From Lactifluus volemus (lineage: Eukaryota > Basidiomycota > Agaricomycetes > Russulales > Russulaceae): a DNA stretch of 64,000 nucleotides. Below, in pieces: positions 1-10,095 of this stretch. The notes beneath the pieces were generated by a model that ran no database searches, had not been told where the DNA came from, and saw only the letters and a program-made list of their open reading frames with translations. Numbering within the stretch: position 1 is the stretch's first letter; every line of letters begins with the position of its first letter. The stretch covers positions 186,001 to 250,000 of the forward strand of contig WTXI01000031.1 in assembly GCA_022376515.1 (NCBI GenBank), written 5' to 3'. Position numbers and translations under genes: made by a program.

Positions 1-560
1 TTAATTGTAGTACGGATCGGCACAAATGTACCATTGACGTCAGGCGGCAGAGCACCACCCAAAGATAGTTATTGCCGCCTGATTCAGGGAACGGACCTAC
101 GAAGTCCATCGCAATGGATTCCCAAGGTCGGACCGGGATCGGGAGATTGTGCAACAGCCCAGGCACTTTCTGGGTGCGATCTTTGGTTGTCTGACACACT
201 GGACATGTTTTACAATATAGTTCCACATCCTGGCCGATGCGTGGCCACCAATAGTAGCGGCGGATGTAGTCCGCCATCTTTTGTGGCCCCAAGTGTCCCA
301 GCACTTGGTGTGCCTGCGTTAGCACGATCTCGGTTAAGCGTCGCTTATCGCGCACAACCGCCGGGATGCACAATACGCGATCGCCGGCTAGGTTGTGTGT
401 ATACAGTAGATTGTCGATGATCTCAAAGCTCCTGTAGTGCGTGATCTTCGCGAGTATCTTTGAGAACAGGGGGTCTTTCTGGTATCCAGCTTTGACGTCT
501 TTCAGGAAGGTCTTATCACCTTCGAGTGTGGACGTAGATCTGAGTGATGATCCAATGAAT
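1..560 (-). CDS. retrotransposon integrase, N-terminal part (partial at left edge)
   Basis: The minus-strand frame shows the HHCC zinc-binding domain: HQVLGH about 95 nt downstream of a gypsy-like lead-in, followed by CKTCPVC. The start of the catalytic core follows (AMDFVGPFPESGG, with the first catalytic Asp in MDF). Integrase inserts the cDNA copy into the host genome. The rest of the core and the C-terminal domain are beyond position 1. The frame differs from that of the preceding RT ORF, which ends at 502. Either programmed or mutational frame change, or decay around 505-590, is implied; the sequence between the two frames carries stops in every simple reading, which favours decay. Confidence 0.85.
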
Positions 561-2325
561 CAACCACTCTGGGGTCATCCTGAGATCCGTCGGGGGGCAG
601 ATCTTCCTCTCGAGGCTGGGGAGCCGGCTCCTTGTGAGCAGCTAGCTCAGCCGCCTCACTTTGGCGTGGCTCGATCGCCTCAGTGATCTTGCGCTTTGGA
701 GCGAACGATACATCTTCATCTGCTCTCCTAGGTGCACGCCGCTGTCTCTGAGGGCGGCTAGCCGTAAGGACATCCTCATTCGGTGTGCTCATCGCGCGAT
801 TCTCTTCAAATCGATCCCAGGGCAGATCCTCTCCCTCGGGATCTAGCCGAGAATCCGCGTTTACATATTGAGCCGCACTCTGCTGCTCGTCCCATTGATC
901 ACTCTCATAGTATCGCGAGAGCGCATCCGCGACTAGATTAGTTTCTCCTTTGATATAGATGATGTCAAAATCAAATCGCGCGAGGAACTCCATCCATCGC
1001 GCCTGTCTGCTATTAAGTCGGCGTTGAGTTTTGAAGAACTCTAGTGCCTTATGATCTGTAACGATCTGTAGTTTCCGCCCTAGAAGCTTATCTTCCCATT
1101 TAAGAAGTGCCTCAAGGATCGCGATCGTTTCCATCTCGAACACTCTGTAATTCATCTGAGCTGGAGTGAATTTCTTCGACATGAAGCCCGCAGGACGGCA
1201 GGTCTGCCAAGTTTCACCCTGCCCATACATCGCACCGATTCCAGACATCGATGCGTCACAGATCACCCAAATCGGGTCCATAGATAATGGATTGATGGGT
1301 TTAAGGATCGGCGATCTACAAGCGATCGCCTTAATATTCTTAAAACATGCTTCGTGCAAAGGTTTCCAATAGAATGGTTGTCCATTCCGACAGATGGCAG
1401 ACAGTGGACTAGTGTATGCAGTAACATCTGGCATGAAGTGTGCCAAGTACTGCACGAGCCCGAGGAAACGTTGTACATCTTTGTGATTGCGGGGTGTGCG
1501 CCACTCGCGTACTTTTGCCATCTTATCGGCGTCAGCGTGCACTCCCCGATCATCTACGCGATGTCCGAGACAATCCATGCTGCTTGAATATAGATCGCAC
1601 TTTTCTCTCTCAAGATAAAGTCGATGCTTCCGTAGTGTCTTAAACACATAATCTAGGTGTTCGTCATGATCTTTCGGTGTATTGCTGAAGATGAATAGAT
1701 CATCTAAGTAAGCATATACGAATATTCCGATCACATCTCGGAAGATCGCCGTCATTAGGCGCAAGAAGGTGGCGGGCGCATTGCAATCGCCCTGCTGCAT
1801 CACATTACTTTCAAAGGTTCCGAAGACTGTGGAGAACGCAGTCTTGTGCACGTCTTCGGGGTCAACTCTTACTTGTTCGTAGGCGTTAGATAAATCGATC
1901 TTAGATCGCCATCTCGCGCGCGCCACATCCATCCGGATCTGGTCTTGATCTGGGAATGGAGTGACGTCCTTTTGAGTGTTCTCGTTCCGTTGGCGGCAAT
2001 CCATGACTGTGCGCAGGCCACCGGATTTCTTTAAGATGCACAGTAGTGGTGCTGCTTGTGGTACCGCCTTAGGGGTCCACCAGCCGTTATCAATATAGTG
2101 TCTTAGCTTCTCCATCAGCTTGGGTCGCATTGCCTCAGCACATCTTGGTAGTCGATAGGAATACTGTTTATTTTCATCAATCAATGGGATCTTGTGATTG
2201 ATTTCTCGTAGCGGTGGTAGCCCTGGCGGGGAACCATTCATTATGTCTGCATATTTTGCGAACCAGCGTTCGCGGCGGGCCTCTAGATCAATCTTATCTT
2301 TGTCTATCTCATTTGTAGTGTCCAT
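502..2325 (-). CDS. reverse transcriptase / RNase H polyprotein (Ty3/gypsy)
   Basis: 607 codons. The catalytic RT box YAYLDDLFIF lies near residue 207, preceded by a palm region with AFSTVFGTFE and the primer-grip side DCLGHRV. RNase H starts near residue 355 (VICDASMSGIGAM), followed by a conserved E in FEMETIAIL, the TDHKALEFF motif and the terminal VADALSRY. The protein copies the element RNA into cDNA and degrades the RNA strand. The last about 110 residues are charged and degenerate, and the frame stops at 502, just before the integrase frame resumes in another phase. The Gag-protease ORF ends 99 bases upstream, so RT is not in one continuous frame with it. A full pol would need a frameshift or an alternative start; I cannot tell which. 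Confidence 0.93.
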   Translation of the reverse strand: MDTTNEIDKDKIDLEARRERWFAKYADIMNGSPPGLPPLREINHKIPLIDENKQYSYRLPRCAEAMRPKLMEKLRHYIDNGWWTPKAVPQAAPLLCILKKSGGLRTVMDCRQRNENTQKDVTPFPDQDQIRMDVARARWRSKIDLSNAYEQVRVDPEDVHKTAFSTVFGTFESNVMQQGDCNAPATFLRLMTAIFRDVIGIFVYAYLDDLFIFSNTPKDHDEHLDYVFKTLRKHRLYLEREKCDLYSSSMDCLGHRVDDRGVHADADKMAKVREWRTPRNHKDVQRFLGLVQYLAHFMPDVTAYTSPLSAICRNGQPFYWKPLHEACFKNIKAIACRSPILKPINPLSMDPIWVICDASMSGIGAMYGQGETWQTCRPAGFMSKKFTPAQMNYRVFEMETIAILEALLKWEDKLLGRKLQIVTDHKALEFFKTQRRLNSRQARWMEFLARFDFDIIYIKGETNLVADALSRYYESDQWDEQQSAAQYVNADSRLDPEGEDLPWDRFEENRAMSTPNEDVLTASRPQRQRRAPRRADEDVSFAPKRKITEAIEPRQSEAAELAAHKEPAPQPREEDLPPDGSQDDPRVVDSLDHHSDLRPHSKVIRPS

Positions 2326-2424
2326 TGATTGGACGCGAATTTCCTTCCGTCCCTCGCTCGGAAGTAACGATAATGTGCCCAGATCGCGTCGTATTAGCGG
2401 GGGTTTCGCTGATCTGGTTGATAG

Positions 2425-5400
2425 TCAATGATCAGCACGCGAGATCGCTGTTCCGCCGGGAGCGGAAGGTCGTTCTCGCGCTGCTCGCTTTCGTGAGATC
2501 ATGAGATCTTCCTGTCCCGCAGACAACGTTGGGACTATCTGGCCATGATAAGATAATGTGTTGTGGCCGAAATCCATCACTAATTCGTGTTTCCGCATAA
2601 ACGGAGTGCCGATAATCATATCATAGCGATCAATATTGACGACGTCTAGATAGGCGTCATCATCTCTGATCGGTCCGAGCGTAAGCGAAGCTTTCGCTCC
2701 GAAATTAATGACGGATCTGCTCCCGACCGTGCCTAGCTGTAGTGCGATCGGATTCTCTAATTGGGTTACGTCTAATTTGGCTACGCGAGCGAAATCATGC
2801 GTAACTGACACAGTGGTGCTTCCTGAGTCTAACAGGGCGTAAGCTTCGAGACCATTTACTTTAATCAACGCAGCCATGCATCTGCGATCACTCTTTGAGC
2901 TGCGAGGACGTTCACCGGTTGCATAAGTCCGGCGTTGGGCCGATCTAAACTCCCGATCTTTAGATTGATCGTCATCGCGTGCAGCTGCTATGCGAATGAT
3001 TGTGATCTCGTTGTTATCATCATTCTGGGTGAATTTGTATGTCGGTACTGCTTGGTTATCTGTCCCATTGCGGGCATCTATGATCCCGTTGATCTGAGGT
3101 CCTTGGATCAGCCCAACGGTTCTGGGCACGGGATCGATCGAGTCGGTGCTTCTGATCTCGCTTAGATCGTCCGCTTCTGAAGTGGTCTCGGATCGCATCT
3201 GAATGTCTCCATCATCGTGGGGTAAAGCACTTATTTGTGCAATGAGTGAACGAAGACCCTGATTATCAATAGGATCGTCTGCGTTCTGATTAATCCCTGC
3301 AGTCTTTAATCGAATTTCCAATTCTGTGCAATATCGAGCGATCTGCCTGCACTGTGATTGCAGTAGATCAAACTCTGTATATCTTAGATCGAGATCGAGG
3401 CGTTCCAGTTCGAGTGCCTCCTCAAGATCTTTGCGCTTTGTGATTGCACGATCTTTCGCTAGACGTAGTGTATCCACCTCTATTGTAAGGCGATGGACCT
3501 TCTCTTCTAGTGCATTGTTCAGTGCGCTGAGTGCATTGATGGGGCGTCCTCGGTCCTCTGTGAATGCCATTGTCCATCCGAGGGACACTAGATCTCGCTC
3601 GAATTTATCTCGCACTTTCCAGGCGATTGAGTTATCACCCTCGATCGCTTGCGTGATCACGGTGTGTTCTTTGAAGGCGGCGCACACGTTGCATCCACGG
3701 ATGTGCGTAACGCTAAACTGCGGAGTGAATTCAAGCGCATCATGCGGGACCCATGGCGCACGCTCGTAGCGCACGCGGATCTCGTTGCGGCGCGGTTCCC
3801 AATCCGCATCTTCAAACTGAGGTGGAGGCGGAGGAGTTTCGGAGTGATCCTCATCCTCATGTATTGCCCGAATGTACTCGGCCTCATCATCTTCCGATGG
3901 CATCGCATATCCATCGTATTCCTCATATGTTGTCTGATCTTCGTCATATTGTGAGCCATCAGGGACGTCAGTGTGATCATCCGGGTCTGATTGTCCTTCC
4001 TGATCTTCGCTTTCCTCTGGTTCGGGGTCAGCGTTATCAATCTCCTCAGATCCTTCTGAGGGTCTATCTGTGTCGGGTAGATCGCTCTCCGATCTGTCAT
4101 CAATTACTTGTGCAGCGAACATCTGACGCTGCGGGGGTTTCTTATATTGCGGGCACTTCGGATTAGTAGCTATGTGTCCGGGTTGGCCACACTTGTAACA
4201 TGTTAATTTAGGAGTGTCGCCTTTCCCTGATTGATGGGTAGACGTCTGAACTGGCTTAGATCCAGGTTGTTGAGCCTGCGGTCTTATCTTGCCGCCAGAT
4301 CGATTAAGTGGTTTCTTGATCGACTGATTGCGGTCGCGAGAATCTTTGCTATCTCGCGTAGATCTTTGGGGTGTTCCTGCATTGCTAGACACTCCCGATG
4401 CTCTCTGAACATCAGGCTTTCGTCTAGATCTGATCTGATGGAAGGTTATCTCGGCGTGTCGAGCTCGCTCCACAATCGCGCTAATTGATCCAGCCTCTGC
4501 TGTTATCCCGTCGTGGAGCTCGAGATGATCTCGAATCTCCGTTGGTAATCCATTAAGCAATCGTCGCCTAAATGAATATCGATCGGGCATCTCTGCAAGA
4601 CGTCCTGCCCACATCAGGAGATCGCGATAGAAGGCTAATACGCCCTCCTCTGGCGTGTATCTGATCTGAGCGTATCTACGTACTGCTTGTTGTGCCGTAG
4701 CGGTAGTTATAAATGATCTGAATATTCCAACGATCACTGATTCGAATGTCCAGTCTCGGATCAATCTTGTTGGGCGTTCAACCTCGTGGTTGAACCATCG
4801 TTCTGCCTTGCCCTTAAGGCAAGATCCTGTAACTAGTACACGATCTTCGTCTCTATCATCCGCGGTGAGGCGGCTGATCTTAAAGTAGCGCAGTAGGCTC
4901 TGCAGCCAGTTATCTAATTTATCGAAATCATCTTCGCCTGCATAAGCTTCTGGCATCTTCGCCCGGAGGCCTTTGATCTCCGGTAGATCGGGCGGAATCC
5001 CTGTCAAGGATTCCCTAATGTGCCTTATTAAGCTAGCTACCATAGCCGCCTCATGGTCGGCTTGCTGGCGTCCATACGCGGCAGGTACCGGGGGCAGGTA
5101 TGGGGCCGCAGGTGCTATTGCGGCTGGTGCCGGAGGTATGTATGGAGCAGCGAGATTGACTGGTCCGAGTGCCGGAGGTGCTCCCGCGGCTGGGTGCACT
5201 TGTGCTAGAGCTGGTGGTGCCCTCGGGGCTACGACCGGAGGTGGCCTAATTGCTTGCGGTACCCTGTACCGATCCTGATTTGCAGCATCTTGATTAACTG
5301 CCGGATATCTTGCCTGTGGTACAGCTGGTGGTCTCATCTGTGGCTCTCGTGTCCTAGACATTCTCTGGACGTAATCTGCATCTAGTGCATACGGATCTAG

Positions 5401-6579
5401 GCCTGGTATGGCTATGGGTGTAATAGATCTCGGTGGATCTGTTCTGTCTAAGCGCGGCGTATCCGCACGTTCCGACATCTGATATCTACCCTCTTCCTGA
5501 GGGTCATCTGGGGTGCGTTGATCCCTCTCGGATCGTGCCCAGGGAGGGGGGCCGCCTCTTCCTCTGGTAGACCGGGAGGCATATCTGGCTCTTGATCTCC
5601 TGATATCAGCTTCGCACTGCTCCCAGATCCGTTCGCTTCGTCGGCGCGCCCTTTCCAGGCTCATCGTTTCCTCGTCTGGGGGCATCTCACTGAGATCTGC
5701 CTCCTCTGTCTTGATCGCAGGCGTCTGGGATACTTGCTCAGATGGGTCCACAGTTTGCGATATGTGTGTGGTTCCCATTGAGGCGAACCGTGCTTGCGCA
5801 CTTCGGCGCCTCTCATAATCTGCGGAACCCTCATCGGATCCGCGATCTCTATAGATTGCCTGGGTCGCCGAAGCTCGCGGCGAGATCTGGCGTGCTTCCT
5901 CGCCATGAGATGAGTTGATTAGTTGGCTCAGTCTTTGTTGTGATTCTTGAAGCATCCGCTTCGAGAGATCGTACTGATCGCGAGTCGCATTGTATCGGCG
6001 CATGATCTCCTCTCGTTCCGTCATTCGTGCCTCTAGCTCGAGTGCGGTGTTCTTCATGTGATCACCCCAGTCAAGCACTTCTAGGCCTACTTCTCTGACA
6101 TTCGTGCTAGGTTGCGCCTGAGCGCTCCCTGACGCTCTGCGCGGTGATCCGTACTCTGCGCGTTGCTTTCCCTTGTCCCGGCGTGGTTCGGGAGTCGGGA
6201 GCCTTTCATCTGGGTCGTCGCGCCGTGCGCGAACGTTCATTGCTACTGAAAGCGGAGGGAAACTTGCTCGGGCGGTCGTAAATGACTGCTCTGGTTCCAT
6301 CTGATGGTCTTCCGATGGGTCGCGGAGCGTGCCTGGCTCCAAATCTTCCCAGTACGGTGGATAGCATCCTTCCGGTGGTCTCGGATCTATCTGCGAGGCT
6401 TCCGCGATCGGTGTCAACGGTGTCATTTCGGGAGGTGCGGGTGCTTCAGCATGGATCGCAACACTCTCCGATTCACTTAGGGGTTGCTCTTCACTAAGAA
6501 GTGCATATCTATTCTGTTCCGTGCGTCGTGCATGGGCAGAGCGAGTGTTTCTCGCGGGGGGGTCCGAACTGGAGGACAT
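2425..6579 (-). CDS. Gag with zinc knuckle plus aspartic protease
   Basis: 1384 codons in one uninterrupted frame. The order is a long disordered N-terminus rich in Arg, Glu and Pro; a retrotransposon Gag capsid region near residues 520-690 (AERWFNHEV, EEGVLAFYRDLLMW); a single zinc knuckle CYKCGQPGHIATNPKC near residue 795, whose last spacing is six residues rather than the usual four; a long acidic, partly coiled-coil linker; and a retropepsin near residue 1250 with the catalytic LLDSGSTT and later DMIIGTPFM. It forms virus-like particles and cleaves the polyprotein. The size is large for a Gag; the acidic insert between knuckle and protease accounts for this. The Met at 6579 was chosen as the first in frame, close to the LTR. 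Confidence 0.9.
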   Translation of the reverse strand: MSSSSDPPARNTRSAHARRTEQNRYALLSEEQPLSESESVAIHAEAPAPPEMTPLTPIAEASQIDPRPPEGCYPPYWEDLEPGTLRDPSEDHQMEPEQSFTTARASFPPLSVAMNVRARRDDPDERLPTPEPRRDKGKQRAEYGSPRRASGSAQAQPSTNVREVGLEVLDWGDHMKNTALELEARMTEREEIMRRYNATRDQYDLSKRMLQESQQRLSQLINSSHGEEARQISPRASATQAIYRDRGSDEGSADYERRRSAQARFASMGTTHISQTVDPSEQVSQTPAIKTEEADLSEMPPDEETMSLERARRRSERIWEQCEADIRRSRARYASRSTRGRGGPPPWARSERDQRTPDDPQEEGRYQMSERADTPRLDRTDPPRSITPIAIPGLDPYALDADYVQRMSRTREPQMRPPAVPQARYPAVNQDAANQDRYRVPQAIRPPPVVAPRAPPALAQVHPAAGAPPALGPVNLAAPYIPPAPAAIAPAAPYLPPVPAAYGRQQADHEAAMVASLIRHIRESLTGIPPDLPEIKGLRAKMPEAYAGEDDFDKLDNWLQSLLRYFKISRLTADDRDEDRVLVTGSCLKGKAERWFNHEVERPTRLIRDWTFESVIVGIFRSFITTATAQQAVRRYAQIRYTPEEGVLAFYRDLLMWAGRLAEMPDRYSFRRRLLNGLPTEIRDHLELHDGITAEAGSISAIVERARHAEITFHQIRSRRKPDVQRASGVSSNAGTPQRSTRDSKDSRDRNQSIKKPLNRSGGKIRPQAQQPGSKPVQTSTHQSGKGDTPKLTCYKCGQPGHIATNPKCPQYKKPPQRQMFAAQVIDDRSESDLPDTDRPSEGSEEIDNADPEPEESEDQEGQSDPDDHTDVPDGSQYDEDQTTYEEYDGYAMPSEDDEAEYIRAIHEDEDHSETPPPPPQFEDADWEPRRNEIRVRYERAPWVPHDALEFTPQFSVTHIRGCNVCAAFKEHTVITQAIEGDNSIAWKVRDKFERDLVSLGWTMAFTEDRGRPINALSALNNALEEKVHRLTIEVDTLRLAKDRAITKRKDLEEALELERLDLDLRYTEFDLLQSQCRQIARYCTELEIRLKTAGINQNADDPIDNQGLRSLIAQISALPHDDGDIQMRSETTSEADDLSEIRSTDSIDPVPRTVGLIQGPQINGIIDARNGTDNQAVPTYKFTQNDDNNEITIIRIAAARDDDQSKDREFRSAQRRTYATGERPRSSKSDRRCMAALIKVNGLEAYALLDSGSTTVSVTHDFARVAKLDVTQLENPIALQLGTVGSRSVINFGAKASLTLGPIRDDDAYLDVVNIDRYDMIIGTPFMRKHELVMDFGHNTLSYHGQIVPTLSAGQEDLMISRKRAARERPSAPGGTAISRADH

Positions 6580-6668
6580 ACTATAGGGTCCAATGAAATC
6601 GCTTGTTCAAAGGTTCAAAAAAGTGTAAGACTTTGGTACCGCGAGTAGTCTCTAGCGTTACAAAGTCC

Positions 6669-7609
6669 TGTTGTAGATTAGATTATGAATGAGATTTTTG
6701 ACTTTAAAACTTCTCCAAAGGCACACAACAACAGAACCAGCTGAATCTGCGGTTTATTGTCAGTGCTATGTAGGAGTAGTAAGTCTGTCTTCCATCGGGG
6801 AAGGCAGGCGAAATAAATACATGTTCTACTACCCTAGATCTATAATAATCATAGTCCGATCTGTCGCGATCCTCTTGATCGCGACATGTTTCACTTACTT
6901 ATGAAACATCTTCGTAATCGCGCGGTTTTCACGCGCCTCAGTAATTTAGGGTACTTAATTTATTTATTGCAGGCCGCCCCACCGGGGTGCACTGCTAGAA
7001 TCAATGTGCAACGCTCGCAGAATGTCGCAGCGTTGCCTAATTATTTACTATCTAGGCGGACCGGGCCGCCAGTGTTACTGACGCGAGTCGTGGGCCTGGC
7101 ACGTAGTAGCCCCTCGAATCGGACCGCCTGTGCCGCTGGCGCAACGACTCATCAGAGGCGATATCTCTCATCGCTCATTATTATTTGATTTATGAAACTT
7201 CAATAAATTATATTGGTGCACATTTGTTTCAGTGTGCATGACATTTATGATCGCGAGGGTTGACGACCTCGCGTTCTCGTTATTTCTGGCTCAAGCCCAG
7301 TGTGGGCTCGGGCCGGTCCGGGAGGCCGCTCGCGCGACTTGCGCGTCATGCGACGCCAGTCTCGAGCCGGCCCGTTCCAACTAGATTGCTTAGGATCTTC
7401 GATCCTAAGCAGTATTTTATCTTAGTCGTTTCACACAACGAATGTAGATCATGTGTGAGTAATAATATTTATGGTAAGGCATCTATTAGGGACGCCTTAC
7501 AATCGCTCATGGAATTAGCATCTTCAAAAAGTATGTTCCTGGTTCCATGTTCAAGTTGATCATTACGGTAATGTTCAACGCTACTAGTAAACGTCCGACG
7601 TCGATCACA
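6669..7609 (-). repeat. candidate 5' LTR of the gypsy element
   Basis: The non-coding block next to the Gag start begins TGTTGTAG on the plus strand at 6669 and could end at a CACACA near 7437 or a TCACA near 7609, giving the TG...CA ends expected of an LTR. It contains four perfect hairpins (6862-6886, 7252-7273, 7388-7410, 7474-7500). No second LTR is in the window to confirm the borders, and I could not recognise a convincing tRNA primer-binding site next to 6668. The boundaries are inferred. Confidence 0.45.
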
Positions 7610-10095
7610 CCTTAGCGTGTGCCCTCGCGCCTTGATCTGGGATCCGCTGCCCACTCGTTCCTGAGCTTGTCGGCCCCCTCGTATGCGAGGGCCCCAAAGC
7701 CTATTTTCTAAGAATGCATCCATGATGTGTACTCTTCCTCCCCCAAATGCTTGTTGTGCACAAAGTACTCGATGAAAGCTCACGCTCCATCCCGACAATC
7801 TCGACGGGCGACAATTGGTAGCGATGTGATCAGGACGACAATCGTTGTGCGCGATGTGACACAAAGAGACTAATTTGACGACGACCACGACAATGGTGCA
7901 GTGCCTCCTGAGGGTGGCCTGTACTCGGATGATGCACTCATCACTGGTAATGTGCCCAAGGGGATTGAAGGTGTAAGTAAAGGAGACATGGGTCGTACCA
8001 TAACGGTACACTAAGTGAAAGATGATCGGACTTGGTGCGGAGGTAGAGGTGGGAAAGGCACGCAAAAAATAATGGGTAGGAGATGCGGAAGCGTTTCCTT
8101 TTCTTTTATAGAACCTGATGTCTAGACTCTCGATTTAATTCGGGCGTAGAACGGTGCAGATGACCTTTGTCACAGTACAATGCCAGTGACACGACTGTGA
8201 CCTACTACAAGTTGACACAACTAGTGTATTCCCATTGCGCGCCTGAATAAGATAACAAAAAAGGGACAAACCCAGCGAAGGTTAATGTCTCTGATCGAGA
8301 TCAACACTGGCATGGCAGTCCAGCATTCAGAACCTCGAGAGGACGTTCGGCCAGGGAACATGGCAAGTATATAAGTGACCAATGAAGGAACCGAGGTCCA
8401 AACGAAAGGCGATGAGGGTGTGTTGGCAAAGGCGTAAGTAATAACACCTGGAGCGGTCTGCTAGGAGCCTAGGAAAGGATTCATGTGGCCGCAGTTTGTG
8501 GGCCAGGTGTGGTAACTGTCATATATTCTGCAACATGTAACTAGGACAAAGATCCGGCCCCCAGGTAAGTGGGATTGAAACAGGTGGCTGAAGGGGTAGC
8601 ATTATGGCTGGACGGTTTTGTGACGGGAGGGGGATGCACGGTTTGTAAATTACTACTGGTCGTGGACTGCACTACTGAGGGTTTATTCTGCTGTTTCGTG
8701 TGGAGCGTGTTGGCCTGGGTCCCGGACTTATCTCGGGAGCATGCAGGCGTGGGTGGTCTTGAGGAAGCGGGCGAGGCTGTGCCAAGAGCGAGAGCTCGCG
8801 GTGGACAGGTTGGAGCATATCATGATCGCGTCGGGCCGCCGTGTCTGAGTGAGCCACGTCTAGGAGCGGTAAATGCTTAGTCAGCCTGAGCGTGGCGCTG
8901 GGCTCAACAACTTTCTCTTTCTTCCTTAGAAAAACTCAACACCTAGAAAAATTTATTTCGAGAGAGGCGACCATTTTTTGTGGCTTTTTTTTTCGTGTCA
9001 CGCTGCAGCTCAGAACCCGTCAAAATTCTGTCGTACCTTCTGCAGCACCCTTCAACTGGGCGCTCGGACCCTTCCTTGTAGCTCACTCTCGTTTCATTCG
9101 TACAGCCCACAGCAGGTTAGACGGTCTGTTAGCTTAGTTGTTCGGAGTCATACTATTCAAGTCACCTTGTGTGTCAAGGAAATCCTGGCCACGATACGTC
9201 CCTCGGGCTGCACTGGCACATCGACGGCCGGCAATATTGATGGAGCTCGATGTGCCGTATATATATATGCGCGCACTGGTAGCTTCTCCACATCCCATAC
9301 GGACCTCCACCGTACAACTCTCGTTCGCTTAGATGATCCCTAAGAGATAACTATCGGTTAGCTAAATATGGTAAGGAATGACATAAGCAAGTACTCACTT
9401 CAGTGAAACAGACTGAAGTGAATGCGTCGAGAACAGTGTCCTTTCATACTATCTAAACTAGATAGAACAAATAAATGAACGTGAGTCTTTTGTTCAACTA
9501 ATGATCTACTATCTAAGTGTCCAGGGAACTTGTGGAGACACTAAATTGTGCATAAACTGTTTGAGCACGCGACTACATATCATCCGATATGTCCGGACCG
9601 CTAGATCCGCGGGATCCGGGATTACGTCTCAAAAATGTCTTCGACTTGGCAGGTTCTCGGTTCTACCCTTCCATCTACCCTTCCATCTCTTTGAAGCCTT
9701 GCTAGGTGACACGCTTTCCTAAAATTCGACCCCTTTATATGGGTGGTGCCTGCGACAACTGAATCCTCTTGCTTGCAACACTTCGGGAAGCTATTCATCC
9801 CCTTGTGGCATAAAGATTACAAGTTCATTAAAAGTGCTCCAACGTTCGGCGTCTTTCATCCTAAAATAGGCATCGAAGTTTCACCTCTTCCGAGTCTCGC
9901 ATGTCTCGAAGCTCGTGATGCAACGGGACATCAATTTTACATTCAGGCATCTCCTTGTGGGCCCCCCTTGTCTCACTAGGAGGGTGGGTACAAGCGACGG
10001 GGTTAAAAAGGGCGGTGTGGAGAGGGCGAAGAGCCCTCTACACCCCTCAGCCACGCTTGCAGTATTCCCATATTCAGGCAGCAAGTACTATCGTC
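7610..10095. other. gene-poor interval with small hairpins
   Basis: No ORF here shows a recognisable domain or a splice-consistent model. A 198-codon open frame (7469-8065, minus) overlaps the LTR edge and has no family resemblance. A TA/CG alternating tract sits near 9257-9272. Pyrimidine-rich repeats of CCCTTCCATCTA occur near 9667. The last few hundred bases should hold the transporter promoter, but no core element stands out. Confidence 0.5.
9396..9465. repeat. two adjacent perfect inverted repeats
   Basis: CACTTCAGT (9396-9404) pairs with ACTGAAGTG (9412-9420) across a 7-base loop. About 30 bases on, CTATCTA-AAC-TAGATAG (about 9449-9465) forms a second hairpin. Two such elements side by side in intergenic DNA could be a miniature transposon relic or a transcript terminator. 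There is no target duplication evident. Confidence 0.5.

Larger units (their letters stand above)
1..7609 (-). mobile_element. Ty3/gypsy LTR retrotransposon, 5' and central part
   Basis: Reading on the minus strand, the order is LTR (right), Gag-protease, reverse transcriptase-RNase H, then integrase running off the left edge. This gene order (integrase after RNase H) is that of Ty3/gypsy elements. The 3' LTR and target-site duplication lie outside the window. Gag-protease and RT are long open frames, so the copy is fairly young, but a frame change is needed between the RT frame and the integrase frame near 505-590. The whole element is unusually rich in GATC (about 11 in the first 660 bases). 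The right boundary is uncertain, between about 7437 and 7609. Confidence 0.9.

Noticed and set aside
6600..6668. TGGTACCGCGAG near 6635 as the tRNA primer-binding site
   Set aside because: It reads on the plus strand, while the element is on the minus strand, and it is not adjacent to the LTR edge.
7469..8065. 198-codon minus-strand ORF beside the LTR
   Set aside because: No domain, no homologous feel, low-complexity stretches, and it overlaps the hairpin at the LTR edge. Likely chance.
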